From positions 558,001 to 622,000 of the forward strand of contig JAMYHL010000016.1 of NCBI GenBank assembly GCA_025531455.1: a stretch of DNA of 64,000 nt. Direction: 5' to 3'. The position numbers were made by a program, and so were the translations under genes. Shown one piece after another: positions 34,201 through 44,978 of the stretch. This stretch comes from Apiotrichum sp. Y4204. Its lineage: Eukaryota; Basidiomycota; Tremellomycetes; Trichosporonales; Trichosporonaceae. The notes under the pieces were generated by a model that was not told the DNA's origin, searched no databases, and saw nothing but the letters and a program-made list of their open reading frames with translations. Positions within the stretch are counted from its first letter, which is position 1, and every line of letters starts with the position of its first letter.

Positions 34201-34763
34201 CGGCGGTGCATTCTCACTACCGCGGCGCGCGCGGGGCGATCCCAGCCCCACCGCCATTGGTGCGCCCAGTGTCCCGCCGCACCCCCGCCGAGGAGCGCAT
34301 CCTCTCCGACCTCTGGCTCATGTCGGCTGCGTCCTTCCGACGCGCAGGCAAGCACGGACAGGCTCTTGTCGCGATCGAGGAGGCGGAAACACACGATCCG
34401 GAAAATCCTAATGTCTGGGTCCAGCTCGGTCTTCTCCAGTTGGCGGAGTATGGATCGGCCGGCGGGCCAGATGCAGCCAAGGCGCTCACCAAGGCGCTTC
34501 TTCTGCGGCCAGACTACCCGCCAGCGGTTGTCGGCATGGCGCGTCTCAACCTCGCACAGGGCGATGTGGACCTTGCGCACTCGCTCCTCTGGCAGCTCAC
34601 TGAGGACAAGGGCTGGGACGTGCCGGAGGCGTGGCTCGCCCTCGCGAAGGCCTGCGAAAAGCAAGGCCGCGCCCCCCGTGCCCGGGAATACCTCCTCGAG
34701 GCGCTGCGTCTTGAGCGGTCCCGGCCGGCACGCGCGCTGGGCGATGCGCTCCGACAGTGGTAG
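31247..34763 (+). CDS. YPP1: YPP1/TTC7-like TPR protein, PI4-kinase scaffold
   Basis: Probable partner of Efr3 that anchors the Stt4 phosphatidylinositol 4-kinase at the plasma membrane and supports endocytic transport. Three exons: 31247-31418, 31494-33182 and 33217-34763, giving 1135 residues. The N-terminal half is helical with TPR-like units (HHHALAEHDAALVIYEQF). A central TPR region has SDAFYHLAYAHTIARDIEPAIYAVRSALELNSESVRAWHLLALLL. A disordered Ser/Pro-rich insertion follows (about residues 820-960). The C-terminal TPR block (ERILSDLWLMSAASFRRAGK, then NPNVWVQLGLLQLAEYG and SLLWQLTEDKGWDVPEAWLAL) is the family hallmark. The large disordered insertion is longer than usual. Specific assignment to YPP1 rather than another TPR protein rests on length and the C-terminal block. 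Confidence 0.84.
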
Positions 34764-34985
34764 GCGTATAGAGGACAAGGGGTGACATAGAAAACTTCTT
34801 CTTCCTGCTTGGCAAGACTGTTCCGAGGACTGGAGAGTTTACGAAGTAACGACGTGCAAGGACAGGACCCATGTAGAAACAGCCACGTACAGGAGTCACG
34901 TATTGAAAGCCATTATGCATGTGCCATAGAGGCAGTGGGCGTGGGTGAACAAACACAAGGGTGCACACTACATTCTCCTACCAAA

Positions 34986-37900
34986 CTAGTAGTGACCTTC
35001 TCCCTCGTGGTGCCGCTGCATCCGACGCTGCAGCTTAGCCTTGTGCTTTTCGATTCTGCGGCGGAAGTGGGCCACCTCTTCCTCAGAGGGAACGGGGCGC
35101 ATCTCCTGCTCCTCTGCCTGTCCTTCCTTGGAATCCTCAACCGGTGCGTATTCCGTACCGAGCCAATCCTCGAGGTACGCACGCACAATCTCCTCGTCGC
35201 GCATGAGACGCGTGCCCGTCGGCGTCTTGACACGCACGCGCGCCCCCTCGCGCTCACCGACGGCATTGAGCACTTCGAGCATGCTCGCGCGCTCGGGGAC
35301 AACGCCAAGAGAGCGCATGTACGCGAGACGGAGGGCAAGGTCCTCGTCGGGAAAGTGGCGGGTCAGGAGCTTGAGGTATGCAGACCAGACCTCGGGGCCG
35401 AGAACGAGGTGCGCGTACACTGGGTCGTACGGGTTGCTGCTTGCTGCCGGGAGGGGCTTGGGTGGTGCCGGCGCAAGGCGGAGGGGTACGAGCAGGGACC
35501 GGAGGTCGTTTAGGGTGCCGTGGGCGAGTGGCGAGGGAATGTTCGCGAGTCCCGGCCAGTTGCTCAGGAGGACGCGCTCAAACAGCGCCCGTGCAATATC
35601 TGGCGGCGTCCGCGTGCCGTACTCTGCGCGCCAGGTGTAGCCTGGCGGGTCGAGGAGGACGCGTGTCTGCTGTGGCAGCCCGGATTGGGGGTAAGCTTTG
35701 GAGTGTTTGGCACCGAATGAGAAGGAGAACGTGTCCTTCATCATCTGCACGCGGGTCTCCATCGTGTCGGGCACGAGGGCGGCGTGGCGTGCGGCTTCGA
35801 GGACGAATTTGAGGGACATGTCGTCGGGAAGCACGCCCCATCGCTCCTCGGCAGCGTGCCAGAGACGAAGGGCGACACTCGGGCGGGATTCGCGGGCGCA
35901 GATGCGCAAAAGCACGTTCAGTCCGCGTGTGTCGAATGGCACACAGCGGAGCATGGTCTTGTACGCGTCCAGGCGCAACTTGCCGCCGATAACGCGACGT
36001 TGCGCAGCCAACTTGTCGACGGCTTTCACCGCCGCGTGCACGGGATCTTCCTTGTCTGGGGGAGAGAGGGAACGCAGCTGGGCAGCGGTTGATAGAAGCG
36101 CGGCGTCAATGAGCCTCACTCGCTCCTTGGGGAACGTGCGGGCAAAGCGCTCGCGGACCGAGTCCCAGATGTGAGTAGCCTGAGCATACTCCCGGCGTTC
36201 CATAAGGGCGCGTATCAATGGGGTCACTGTCGCCGCACGCATACCAATCTTGGGAAGGCTCGATGCAAGGACGAGGAGGTCATCAGTGGACACGTTCGGG
36301 TCGTTGCCTGCTCGTGTGATTAGGATAGACCAAGCGCGAGAGAGCGCCTGGAAGGGGTGGGGTGTGTGGTGGTCGCGGCTAGAGGCGGAAGGATAGGGGT
36401 TTGAGTTTGGTGATGGGGATGATGGTGATGATGCTGATGTTGTTGATGATGCGGGTAATGATGCTGATAATGCCGATGCTGGGTTTAATGCTGATGCTAA
36501 TGCTGATGCTGGTGTTGATGCAGATGATGATGCTAAGGTTGTTGCTGGTGTTGATGCTGTTGGGTCTAGTGCTGAAGTGTTTAATCGTGGTGATGATGCA
36601 AATACCGGTGGTTTATCCTCTGGTGGTTCTTCAAACGCCGGTTCCTTCCTCCTTCCCTTCGCCGCATCCATCGTCTGTCGGTCGGCAATTAGAAGGGGAC
36701 TCAGGGCGGTGATGGAGTCATCCAGAGTAAGTGCGCAGAGCGCTGCCGTGAGACGATGAGAGGGGAGCACGTCGATCACATCGGGTGTGTCCAGCCTGCT
36801 CTTGCCGGCGTGCTTGGTTCCTGTTCTCTCGGCGTCGTACGCTTTAGCTGCATTGGCAAGGTACTCTAGGCCGAGGGCACGCCGCCCCGAGTCGATCGCG
36901 ACGCCGGCCGCTCGTCTCCACTGCCATTCTCGGAGGCGTACGCCGTGGGCTGCCACATGGCGCATGAGCGGCGCCAGTGTCCCGCTCGTGAGGAATGGCC
37001 CAAAGAGCGCAGAGACCGTGCTTGGCCGCGCGGCGATCGAGCTGCCCATGCCGCTGAGCTCCCGCAGGACGTGCTCTACAATACGCGTCACTTGATCCCG
37101 CACCGGCTGGGAAAGCGTCGTCCCCGTGCCCTGGAGCCCGAGGACGTGTGACGGAGCAGCATCGTCTCCGCCAGAGAATCGAAACTCTCCAGAACCGTGC
37201 GACTGGTGACGCCCTTCCTCTGGTGGGTCTTCTTCGTGTCCCCACGGCACTCTCCGCTCTTGGGCCTGCGCGCTCTCCCGCCATCCGACCTCGGGCTCAA
37301 TCATGGCGGTCATGAGGCGGTGGTACCGCGCGAGGATCTTGGTCGCCGCTTCGCCCTCCTTCTTGGCCTTGGCGCGGTCGTGGTCGTCGAGAATCACCAT
37401 AGCCTGCAGTGCGGATTCGACGGCTGGCTCAAGGAAAATGTATCCGCGGAGATAGACGCAGCTGGAGAGGAATATCGCGACAGCGTCCATGTGCGATCGG
37501 GTGCGTCTGTCGGACGGCGAATCGGCAGCCACCGGTGTCGAGTTTATCAACAGGGGAAGAATGTGGGAGAGGGCGCCGAGGTCTGTCCGCATGCTGAGTA
37601 TCACTGATAGGATGTAGGGGTGTACGGGGCCGGAAGGAAGCATGTTGAGTGCCTCGGCAGCGCGTGTTGTTGGCGGCAGCGCGAGGATGGGAGCAAACGG
37701 CGAGTCTGGGATGAAGGTTGCGGGCTTGCGCGAAAAGTACATTGCTGGCCGGCCGCGCGCCCACGATATCCTGTACGGCGCGCGGCTTGGAGGCGATAGT
37801 GCTCGACGGGGAGCGGCTCGTGTTCCCCGCGTACCCTCTTTCTCCTCGAAATGTCGTGGTCGGTGATGTGAGGGTGAATCCTGATTTCCCGACGATGGTC

Positions 37901-38146
37901 TGGGATCACGGGAAGCTCGCGGAGCCGAATATGACGGCCCGGAATCCTCATGGTTGTCGGGCTCGTTTTTCAAGGACGGACGCGGCACCGCAAGACCCCG
38001 CAGCAGTGCCGGTCTCGGCTGGCTTCGCGATGCGATCCATGGCGGCTGTGCCGGGCGCGCTGTAGACCCAAGTACCGGGCGTAGACTGGAATCAGCATCT
38101 GTTAAACCGTGACGGCGTACCGTGTGTGCTGTAATGCTGCCCGCAT
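34986..38146 (-). CDS. Large probable mitochondrial helical-repeat (PPR-like) protein
   Basis: 1041 residues, two exons: 38146-38121 and 38085-34986, with a 35 nt intron. The 26-nt first exon is needed to supply the ATG. It joins to give MRAALQHTRLRPVLGSTARP, an Arg-rich, acid-free leader typical of mitochondrial import. The body is alpha-helical with repeated helix pairs (for example LDAYKTMLRCVPFDTRGLNVLL, LRICARESRPSVALRLWHAAEERWG), resembling fungal PPR proteins that bind mitochondrial RNA, but no canonical 35-residue series can be demonstrated by eye. A Ser/Ala/Pro/Thr-rich low-complexity stretch is encoded at about 36395-36590 by imperfect GAT/GCT-type triplets. The C-terminus is rich in Arg, His, Gln and Glu. 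It converges with YPP1, leaving 222 nt. The specific function is unknown. Confidence 0.82.
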
Positions 38147-38515
38147 GACTCTGAGGGCGGTACTTGCTATCGTCCTAAGGAGATGTGGTGGGTTTTATGA
38201 TTGTGACATTGTGTCCTGTTCGACTTTGGGGACTTCATTTTGTTGTTGAAGGTCAGAAACGCAATGAAATGAGCTGTGGGCTGTTTTAGGCATGTGGCTT
38301 ACACGAGAGATCCATGAGAAGCTAGCGTGGAAATTTCAAGATATCAATCCATCCGCGACGCGTCTCATCTTTGGCTTTACGCGCGACGCGCCGCCATACA
38401 GTGGTCCATAGTCTCTGCGTTCTGCGTCCTCACACCACACTCTACCTCGACACGTCCTCTCACCTTCCCGCTTTACTCACTCTGGTCTCCCCATTATCCC
38501 CTCGAACACGCCACA
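38147..38515. other. Divergent promoter region, mitochondrial repeat protein / DCC1
   Basis: 369 nt. It contains the MCB-like 13-mer (38354-38366) and a nearby GACGCGCC. The stretch next to 38516 is pyrimidine-rich, as expected for a leader. Confidence 0.6.
38354..38366. promoter_or_regulatory. MCB-like element, DCC1 promoter (CGCGACGCGTCTC)
   Basis: Identical 13-mer to 3635-3647 in the POL2 promoter, 150 bp upstream of the DCC1 ATG. The core ACGCGT is the MBF-type cell-cycle box. A related GCGACGCGCC follows about 15 bp downstream. MBF control is inferred. Confidence 0.5.
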
Positions 38516-39806
38516 ATGCCCCCTCCCTCGACGTTACCAAAGGACTGCATCACCGTGCGCTTTGCACCGAGCACACTCGTCGAGGAGAGCTACCAGCTCC
38601 TCGAGCTCCCTCCGGATATCCTCAAGGCCGCAGAGAGCGGCCAGATCGTCCCGTGAGCCACCACATCCTCTACCATCTCATCACATCTATTCGAATATCC
38701 TGTTAACAGCAGCCTGACAATCAAGGGACGTCCGCACGACGATGCCGTTCTCTGCACCGCGAACAGGACATACACGCTGCGCACGGTGGAGGTGTCCAAC
38801 TCGCTCCTCATCCTGCGCCCGCCGGCAGCCTCTGCAGCGTCCACACTACACATCCGCGACGTGTGCCACCAGGTACTCGAGTGTGTTCCGTCCGCAGGGC
38901 GGGTCGAGCGCCTCCGCTCCGTGCTCCGCGAGAGTGCATGGGGCGGGATCGGGAGCCCATCATCCCACGGACTCGGGAAGCGGAAACGTACAGACGCAAA
39001 AGACGCTAAGCGGTATACTCTCCAACAGCTCCAGAGCATTATCCAGGCGTCGGACGCCGAGCTCGAGGCCGCGCTCCGGGCGGTGAACGCCGTCGAGGTC
39101 GGGGGCCACATGCTCCTCCTCCCGCCTGCGCCGCTCGCCGAGCTGATCAGCGTGATTCTCAAGCTCGTCACAGTGTATGGGGGAGCTCGGGGAGAGATTG
39201 AGGCGGAGCTTGAGGACGCACCGCGGCCGGAATGCCCGGCGGCGGACATCTTCTCGGGTCTTGCAGACCACGACGTCGAGGCCGATCTCACGGCTGCGGT
39301 GATGCGTCTTTTTGGGAGTGTGGACGACGAGATGTGGTCCGCCGACGTGCGCAGTCTGGTGCGTGAGCTCGGGCGCGGCCTGCTCGTTGGACTCAAGGTG
39401 GGTGTACGTTCACGAGTAGACCCAGAGCTAATACCAGAACTCTACACCAGTAGACAGGTTCCTCGCATCATGGGCGGACGCGGCGGGCGAGGACTGGGCC
39501 ACGTTGATCGACCTGTGCGCGCTGTCGGGCGAGTATCTCCTCGACGACCCGCCTCCGACAGCATTCGCGACCCCGTGCAAACACATCCGCCACTTTCCCG
39601 TGTACACTCTGCCGATGCACGTCGCGACGCGCTTCACCGACCTGTTCCTTACGCGCGCGCGCTGGCGGCCAGACGACATGGCGCCCTTCCTCGCTGGCCT
39701 GTATCCCGAGGGCGATAGCAAAGCGCGGGATAAGCTCGTCGCAAAGTATGTGCGTGTGGTGAAGGAGAAGGACGGTAGCTGGTGGTACCCCCGCCGCACG
39801 GGATAG
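38516..39806 (+). CDS. DCC1: DCC1, sister-chromatid cohesion / Ctf18-RFC subunit
   Basis: Nuclear subunit of the Ctf18-Dcc1-Ctf8 alternative clamp loader, which loads PCNA, supports cohesion and binds polymerase epsilon. Three exons: 38516-38652, 38710-39401 and 39451-39806, giving 394 residues. Family features are YQLLELPPDIL near the N-terminus, SLTIKGRPHDDAVLCT with RTYTLRTVEVSNSLL, YTLQQLQSIIQASDAELEAAL, and the C-terminal winged-helix part (DDPPPTAFATPCKHIRHFPV, LFLTRARWRPDDMAPFL, ending DGSWWYPRR). The third exon start was chosen so that LKVVDRFLASWADA reads through. Length matches the family (about 380-400). It diverges from a mitochondrial gene and shares an MCB-like element with POL2, its physical partner enzyme. 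Confidence 0.89.
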
Positions 39807-40066
39807 TGGCTAGGAGAGGCAGTGTTCATGTAAATAGAAATGTAAGATGCAGCAGGTGACAAGCGGCTATGCAGCTCGGGAGATCGTTCACAGAGTTTAT
39901 GGTAACAACGTTGGGTCATGTTCACAATCAACACGATAGAACTACAACATGGACGAGATGGCGTCCACGGCAGTCGGAAGTCTGGTCTCTAGCAGCTCTG
40001 TCTTCTCTTATCAAGTCTACACATTCCTCTCCGCATCCCGGCCGCATGCCCGTCCGTGGCGAGGAA

Positions 40067-40940
40067 TCATGCGGGCGGAGGTCCTGGCGGAGGTGCGGTG
40101 TAGTCGGGATTCGGTGTGTAAAGCGCTGTACGTCAGCCACTGTTGCAACAGCCTGCTGCTATGATCGGAACACCATCAGACCCGCGGATAAAATCCACTA
40201 CGTCTCGTTGAAACTCACGCAATGGCTCGGCCTGGCGCTGTCGATGTGCCCACTCTGCCCGCTCCTTCTCGATGCGCTTGTAGAGGCTGTGTCCGAGACC
40301 CTCGGCGACATCGAGGCGCACGACGAGGTTCGCCTCCTGTCCCGGATCCGGGAGGTTGCGCACATTGTACGCCATGTCCGGGCCAAACATGAGCAGCATG
40401 TGGTTGGCCTGGAAGAGCGGTACCTTGAACTTGACGTCGCGCAGGCAGGCCTGATGTCAGCTTGTAAAAAGGTATTGATTGTGGCGGGGCGGTGGGTTGC
40501 TTTCACGCACATAACTGATGATGAGCGAGGAGAAGGTCGGTATGTCGCAGCGGTGCGGGAAGAGACCATCGTCGTTGCGCACATTGGGCTTGGATGTGAT
40601 AAAGACGATCTATGCGTTAGTGGGTGCCGGGCGGTCAGGAGGCAGGCATCAATGCCGGAGGGAAACACCATGACGTGGTAGACCAGGCGCCCAACCTCCG
40701 AGTACACGGGTATGGTAATGGGCACCACGATGGCAACCGCGAGTAGCACCGCACTCTTCCAATACCCACCCTCTCATCGGTCAACCACACGCGGCCGGTA
40801 ACGTTCTCGGTGCGCTTCGGGCCCTCAGTGGTAGGCGGCACACGGAGTTCGAGCTCGGTATGGTACCCGGGCGTGAGCAGATGTTCCCCGCGGTGAATGG
40901 GAAAGCTCTGTGCCCCGACTTGGATGGTGTTTGCTGCCAT
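40067..40940 (-). CDS. GRAM-domain, WBP2-like protein
   Basis: 186 residues, four exons: 40940-40770, 40609-40511, 40450-40219 and 40125-40067. A GRAM/PH-like fold typical of WBP2 is suggested by GRVWLTDERIVFITSKP (strand-strand hairpin), then DIPTFSSLIISY and KVPLFQANHMLLMF, and a C-terminal helix (GLGHSLYKRIEKERAEW). The chain ends in a short Pro-rich tail, LYTPNPDYTAPPPGPPPA, as WBP2 proteins end in Pro-rich PPxY segments, although an exact PPxY is absent here. Animal WBP2 binds WW-domain proteins and acts in nuclear signalling; the role of fungal relatives is poorly known. The last acceptor was chosen because it yields the Pro-rich tail; an alternative acceptor 12 nt earlier would give a longer, less family-like end. 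Confidence 0.74.
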
Positions 40941-41572
40941 GGCGGATATCGTGTCGGCACAGAAGGGATTCGAGGAAGTGTGAGCTTGCTGGAAATGGAG
41001 GAGTGTGCGGTGGCAACAGCGAGGACGCGGAAGTGGTGTGATGATGAGGAGGATGGACGTCATTGTAATGACGGTCGGTTCTAATGGAGCGTGACTCGAC
41101 TGTAATACGGGAATAAGGGCTGGACCTGAAGACAACCCACCCATTCGCATTAACTGGATTAACCTGGGTCGCAGCACCGAACAACACTCATAACAGGCAC
41201 AAGCACAACAACATCACCAGCGACGACGGCGGCGGCCAGAAGACGGCAACAGTACAACAGGAGATCGCAACTCGTGCATTTGTTGTTGTGTCATTTGTCG
41301 TTGTACCGTTGTCTCGGCTTGCCCGTGGTGTCCCCAGCCACTCGTGTGGATCGCCCTCCACTCCGACGGCCCAAGTCCCCCAAGAGTGACCAACACGCGC
41401 CGCGATTCAGCCAGCCAAGACGATTTCATTCCGCGCACTCGACTGGACCGCGAACGACTCGCCCGGTGATATCCCCCTTGCCCCTTGGCCTCGTGCTTTC
41501 CCTTCCTATTTCTCATCTCCCCCACCTCCATTTCCTCTCAACCAGTAGTTCACACCCTCTTCTGCCGGTTCA
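40941..41572. other. Divergent promoter region, WBP2-like / DDT protein
   Basis: 632 nt shared upstream region. CA-rich and pyrimidine-rich stretches toward 41573 probably are the leader of the + gene. No repeat or strong motif seen. Confidence 0.6.
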
Positions 41573-43545
41573 ATGTCCAAGCCTGAACCGAGCAGCGCCG
41601 CGTCCGTGCAAGACGAGTATGTACCGCGACACCTACCCTGCCCTCCCAATGTTGTGACGGACGCGTGATCGCGTGCGCGCCGCTCGTGCGCGCCTCTGCA
41701 CACCTCGGAGATCGTATTGCGTTGCCACTGCGTCGTAGGCGTGCCGCTGCACGTCGAGACGTTCCCGAGTTGTCCTCTTTTATCCCTGGCCCCCCGCCTG
41801 CTGCTCTTCCCTCCGTACTTCACTGACCCCGCAGCTGGCAAGTCGCCTACGTCTGGGCATTCATCGTCAAGTTTGGGCTCCTCAGCAAGATCCGCGGCCT
41901 CGAGTGTCTGGACGAGTACGTACCGACTGGCTGGTGCGGCGTGGTTGGTTAGCGCCATCACCGCCAGGGTAGCTAAGGTTCACTATGCCGACTTGTCGAT
42001 GGAGCCGCACTAGCCGTCTACCATGCTCCTCTCCGCTAACTGTAGCTTTGAACGATGCCTTACCGAGCCTGTCGCGAATCGCCCAGACGACGTGCTGGAG
42101 GGCGTGTGTGTGCGCTTCATGCAGAACCTCAGGCCGACACTCCGCCTCGAGTAAGTGTTGCTCGTGATCTGCACTACAGGCACTCCGGCCCCGATCGCCG
42201 AAGCGCCGCCAGCGTGGCACCCGTCACCTGCTGCGGGTTCTGTACTGTGCGCCTAGCACCTCTCCCAAGCTGCTAACATTGCTAACACTCCAGCTGCACG
42301 AATATACAACACCACCTATCAAAGTACTGCGGCGAGATGCTCAAGCTGTCCCCAGAATTTACGGTCTGGGACCGCCCATGGGAGCCGCACGAGGAAGCAA
42401 CCTCCAGCTGCTGCAAACCTGATCTCGAAGGGAGACTACGGGTGGGACGGCTGCGTGACGACGACGAGGCACCAGACGCGCGCGAGCGTCGGAATCCCCT
42501 CAAGCAGATCGAGGAACGCGGCGGGGGCTTGTTCGAGCTCCACTGGAAGGAGCGCGTCCGCCTCCTCCGGCAGCTCGTGGACTGGCAGTGTGAGTGCAAG
42601 GCGTCCTGCCAACCTGACGCCAGTGACGCACGCCGAGAGCGTGCGCGAACGGATCAAGCAGGAGGAGGCGACTAACAGGGCGAAGCGGACCGCGGAACAG
42701 ATGGAGAAGGATGCTGAGACAAGCACAAAGGTCGTGCCAATCGGCCTCGATCGCAACAAGAAGCGTGTCTGGAGCCTTGATGGTGAGTCTCAGCCGTGGA
42801 CGCGCTGACACCAGACTCGGCACGGTTATACCAATCTGGAAACCCGTTTAAGCGCCCTTGCCCACTGACCGTGATAACGTCCACCCGCGCGGAGCTGGTG
42901 GCCCGCATGGCGGAATACGCCGCACACGGCGCGGAGCCGATTCCCAAGCCGCCCAAGGGAACCGGGCCGAAAGGAAAGATGACCGCGGCACAAACTCGGG
43001 CACACCGCGCTCTGGTGCAGGGAATCGAGAATGAGCGTGCGCTGGCCGAACACATCCGCGACAAGATCTTGCCCAAGATTGAGGCGCACGAGAAGCGCAT
43101 TGCAAAGGCGAAGCGGAAGGAATACGAGCGCATTGCCAATTTGAATGCTGCAGAGTTGCGGTCGACACGTACGCGCCGGGCAACAAAGGTCATCAATTAC
43201 CGTGACCTTGATGAGGGCGTTGTGAGTGCTGCTGCCAAGTCGGTCAGTGAGTAGCACTAATATCTCCAGGACGACATTTCAGACGACGAACCGCGTCGTG
43301 GCAGTCGTCGACGCGAACCGGCACACGAGCCGCCCCAGCGCCCACTCATTCCAGGCGAACGGCGCTCGGCACGGCAGCGCGGCCGCAATCCCGAAGACGA
43401 TGACATCACCGCCAGCGAACCTGCTTCAGCAAGCGTAGCGCCCAGCACTCCTGTCGCCGTGAGCACTCCTATCGCCGAGAGCGAAGGCGAGTATCGCAAT
43501 GGATACGAGAACGGGGTTGCAGACGAGGCGATGGAGATCGAATGA
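41573..43545 (+). CDS. DDT/WHIM-type chromatin-remodelling accessory protein
   Basis: 455 residues, seven exons: 41573-41616, 41835-41915, 42046-42150, 42294-42589, 42624-42782, 42815-43221 and 43270-43545. The order of motifs is that of DDT/WHIM proteins (RSF1/CECR2-like): WQVAYVWAFIVKFG with EPVANRPDDVLEGVCVRF in the DDT part, LHWKERVRLLRQLVDWQL with THAESVRERIKQE in the WHIM1 part, and VVPIGLDRNKKRVWSLDDS in the WHIM2 part. A Lys/Arg/Glu-rich helical region and an acidic tail follow (RRATKVINYRDLD, then DDISDDEPRRGSRRRE), likely nuclear and DNA- or histone-proximal. Such proteins are non-catalytic subunits of ISWI-type remodelers. Intron 5 is only 32 nt. The first intron (218 nt) is the least certain junction. 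Confidence 0.72.
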
Positions 43546-43792
43546 AGCGTGCAGTTCACATGTAGCATCGGGAGTTGACTTCGACGTACATTCAGAGATG
43601 CAAGCCAAAGTCATCCAACTTGCCCAATGACAAACACCCTGTCTCAACAGCAAAAAAATCTTGATCAGTAAACTTGTCCCTGTTCCTTGACAACAGTGGA
43701 CGCCTTGTCTTTGCAGTTCCCGGCACCTTGTCAGTTTAAGCAATATCCTATGTCAAGTCCTGCATGCCAGTACACTCTCGGCCTTGCTGTCA

Positions 43793-44978
43793 TTAATGTG
43801 CTGGGCGCGTTAGTATGCGACTAAGGGATGTATTGCAAGCGGTAGAACTTACCCTCCGGGGTCTGTAAAAGGCGATGTGGTCAGTACACTGGGGGACGGG
43901 AAAAGAGATGGGTGTTTCGCGATACGAACCTTGACAACGTACTCGATCGCTGAGAGGGTTAGCGGTGATCAGACGGGGATCGGCAATACGCGGCAACGCG
44001 GAGCCACTAAAATGACGATGGCGTAGGTGTGATCCCGAGACGGGGATATGCCCCTGTTCACACCAACAGCCTGGGTGTCGAGAAACATGGGACAACCCAC
44101 AGCCTTCTGCGTCCTCTTGCTCCTCCGGCCCGCGTCTCTCCTCACTATCCAATGTACCCACCCTGGTCAACAGTGTTGATGGCGTCGGCCTCGGCGTCGG
44201 GGATCTCGATGGCGAACTCCTCCTCGATGGCCATGACGACCTCGACGGCGTCAAGCGAGTCGAGACCAAGGTCGGTGGTGAACGAGGCGGTGGGGGTGAG
44301 CTGGCGTGAGTGTGTGGACAGGAAGCGAGCGCGGACGACCGGAGCAGGCAAGCGATGGCGGTGATGGCGAGAGATGGGGATGGGGATGTGCCAAGCGAGG
44401 CTAGCGTCATGGGATGATGCCGCTCGGCAGGGCCAGCGGTCGGCCAAAGCCATGGGAATTGCGGTGGATTTGCCTGTGACGCAGCCCGGCGGAAGAACGT
44501 AATGCGACAATTGCGAGTAGCAGCGACGAGAGCAGGACAGAGACATTGTGGATGAGGCTTCGGCGTCGCCATGCGCAACATTACGGCCGCCTTGCCTTTG
44601 GCCATTGGCGACTCTCCAGGATTGAGATAATACAGTGGGCAGAGGGTCCTACGCCTGTATGGCCCTCAAACCCGTCTCTTGCTGCAATCGTGCCTGTTCG
44701 CGCTCCTCTCAGATTGCGGTCTCCACCTAACGCCAACAAGCAACACCTCCTTGGCCGTTCACTCTTGCCACGATCTCGATCTCTGTTTCCGCGGCGATAT
44801 AACTCACCTTGCCGCCGTCAACCTTCTCAAAGGAGCGGAGGACGTCGAGGACACGCGAGGTCACGTCGTCGCGCGAAAGGGCGGCGGCCGAGTAAGCGCG
44901 GAACGCGGGGCGGGCGACGGGCGCAACGGCGGCGCGGGGGAGGGCGCGGGGAGCGGCACGGAGGGCGAGGCGGAACAT
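43793..44978 (-). CDS. ACP1: Mitochondrial acyl carrier protein (complex I / lipoate ACP)
   Basis: 115-residue precursor. It carries acyl chains for mitochondrial fatty-acid and lipoate synthesis and supports Fe-S cluster assembly and complex I. Five exons: 44978-44808, 44300-44162, 43949-43930, 43862-43853 and 43800-43793. The presequence is [20 protein letters not shown] with an RAYS-type cleavage region. The phosphopantetheine Ser72 is in [20 protein letters not shown], followed by [20 protein letters not shown] and the end KTPEAH. The last three exons are 20, 10 and 8 nt. Reading through the last donor (GTAAGT) instead would give a tail of [10 protein letters not shown]; the spliced AH ending matches other fungal ACPs and has a CTAAC branch site. 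Intron 1 is 507 nt, the longest in the window. Divergent from bL17m. Confidence 0.95.

Noticed and set aside
34986..37988. 1000-codon reading frame starting at GTG
   Set aside because: A non-ATG start is unlikely in a fungus. A 26-nt upstream exon with ATG and a 35-nt intron gives a better N-terminus with an import leader.
42455..42808. Alternative frame through the DDT gene (Ser/Arg-rich)
   Set aside because: Its first part is a shadow frame. The true exon 4 reads WHIM motifs in another frame and joins this frame only at 42624.
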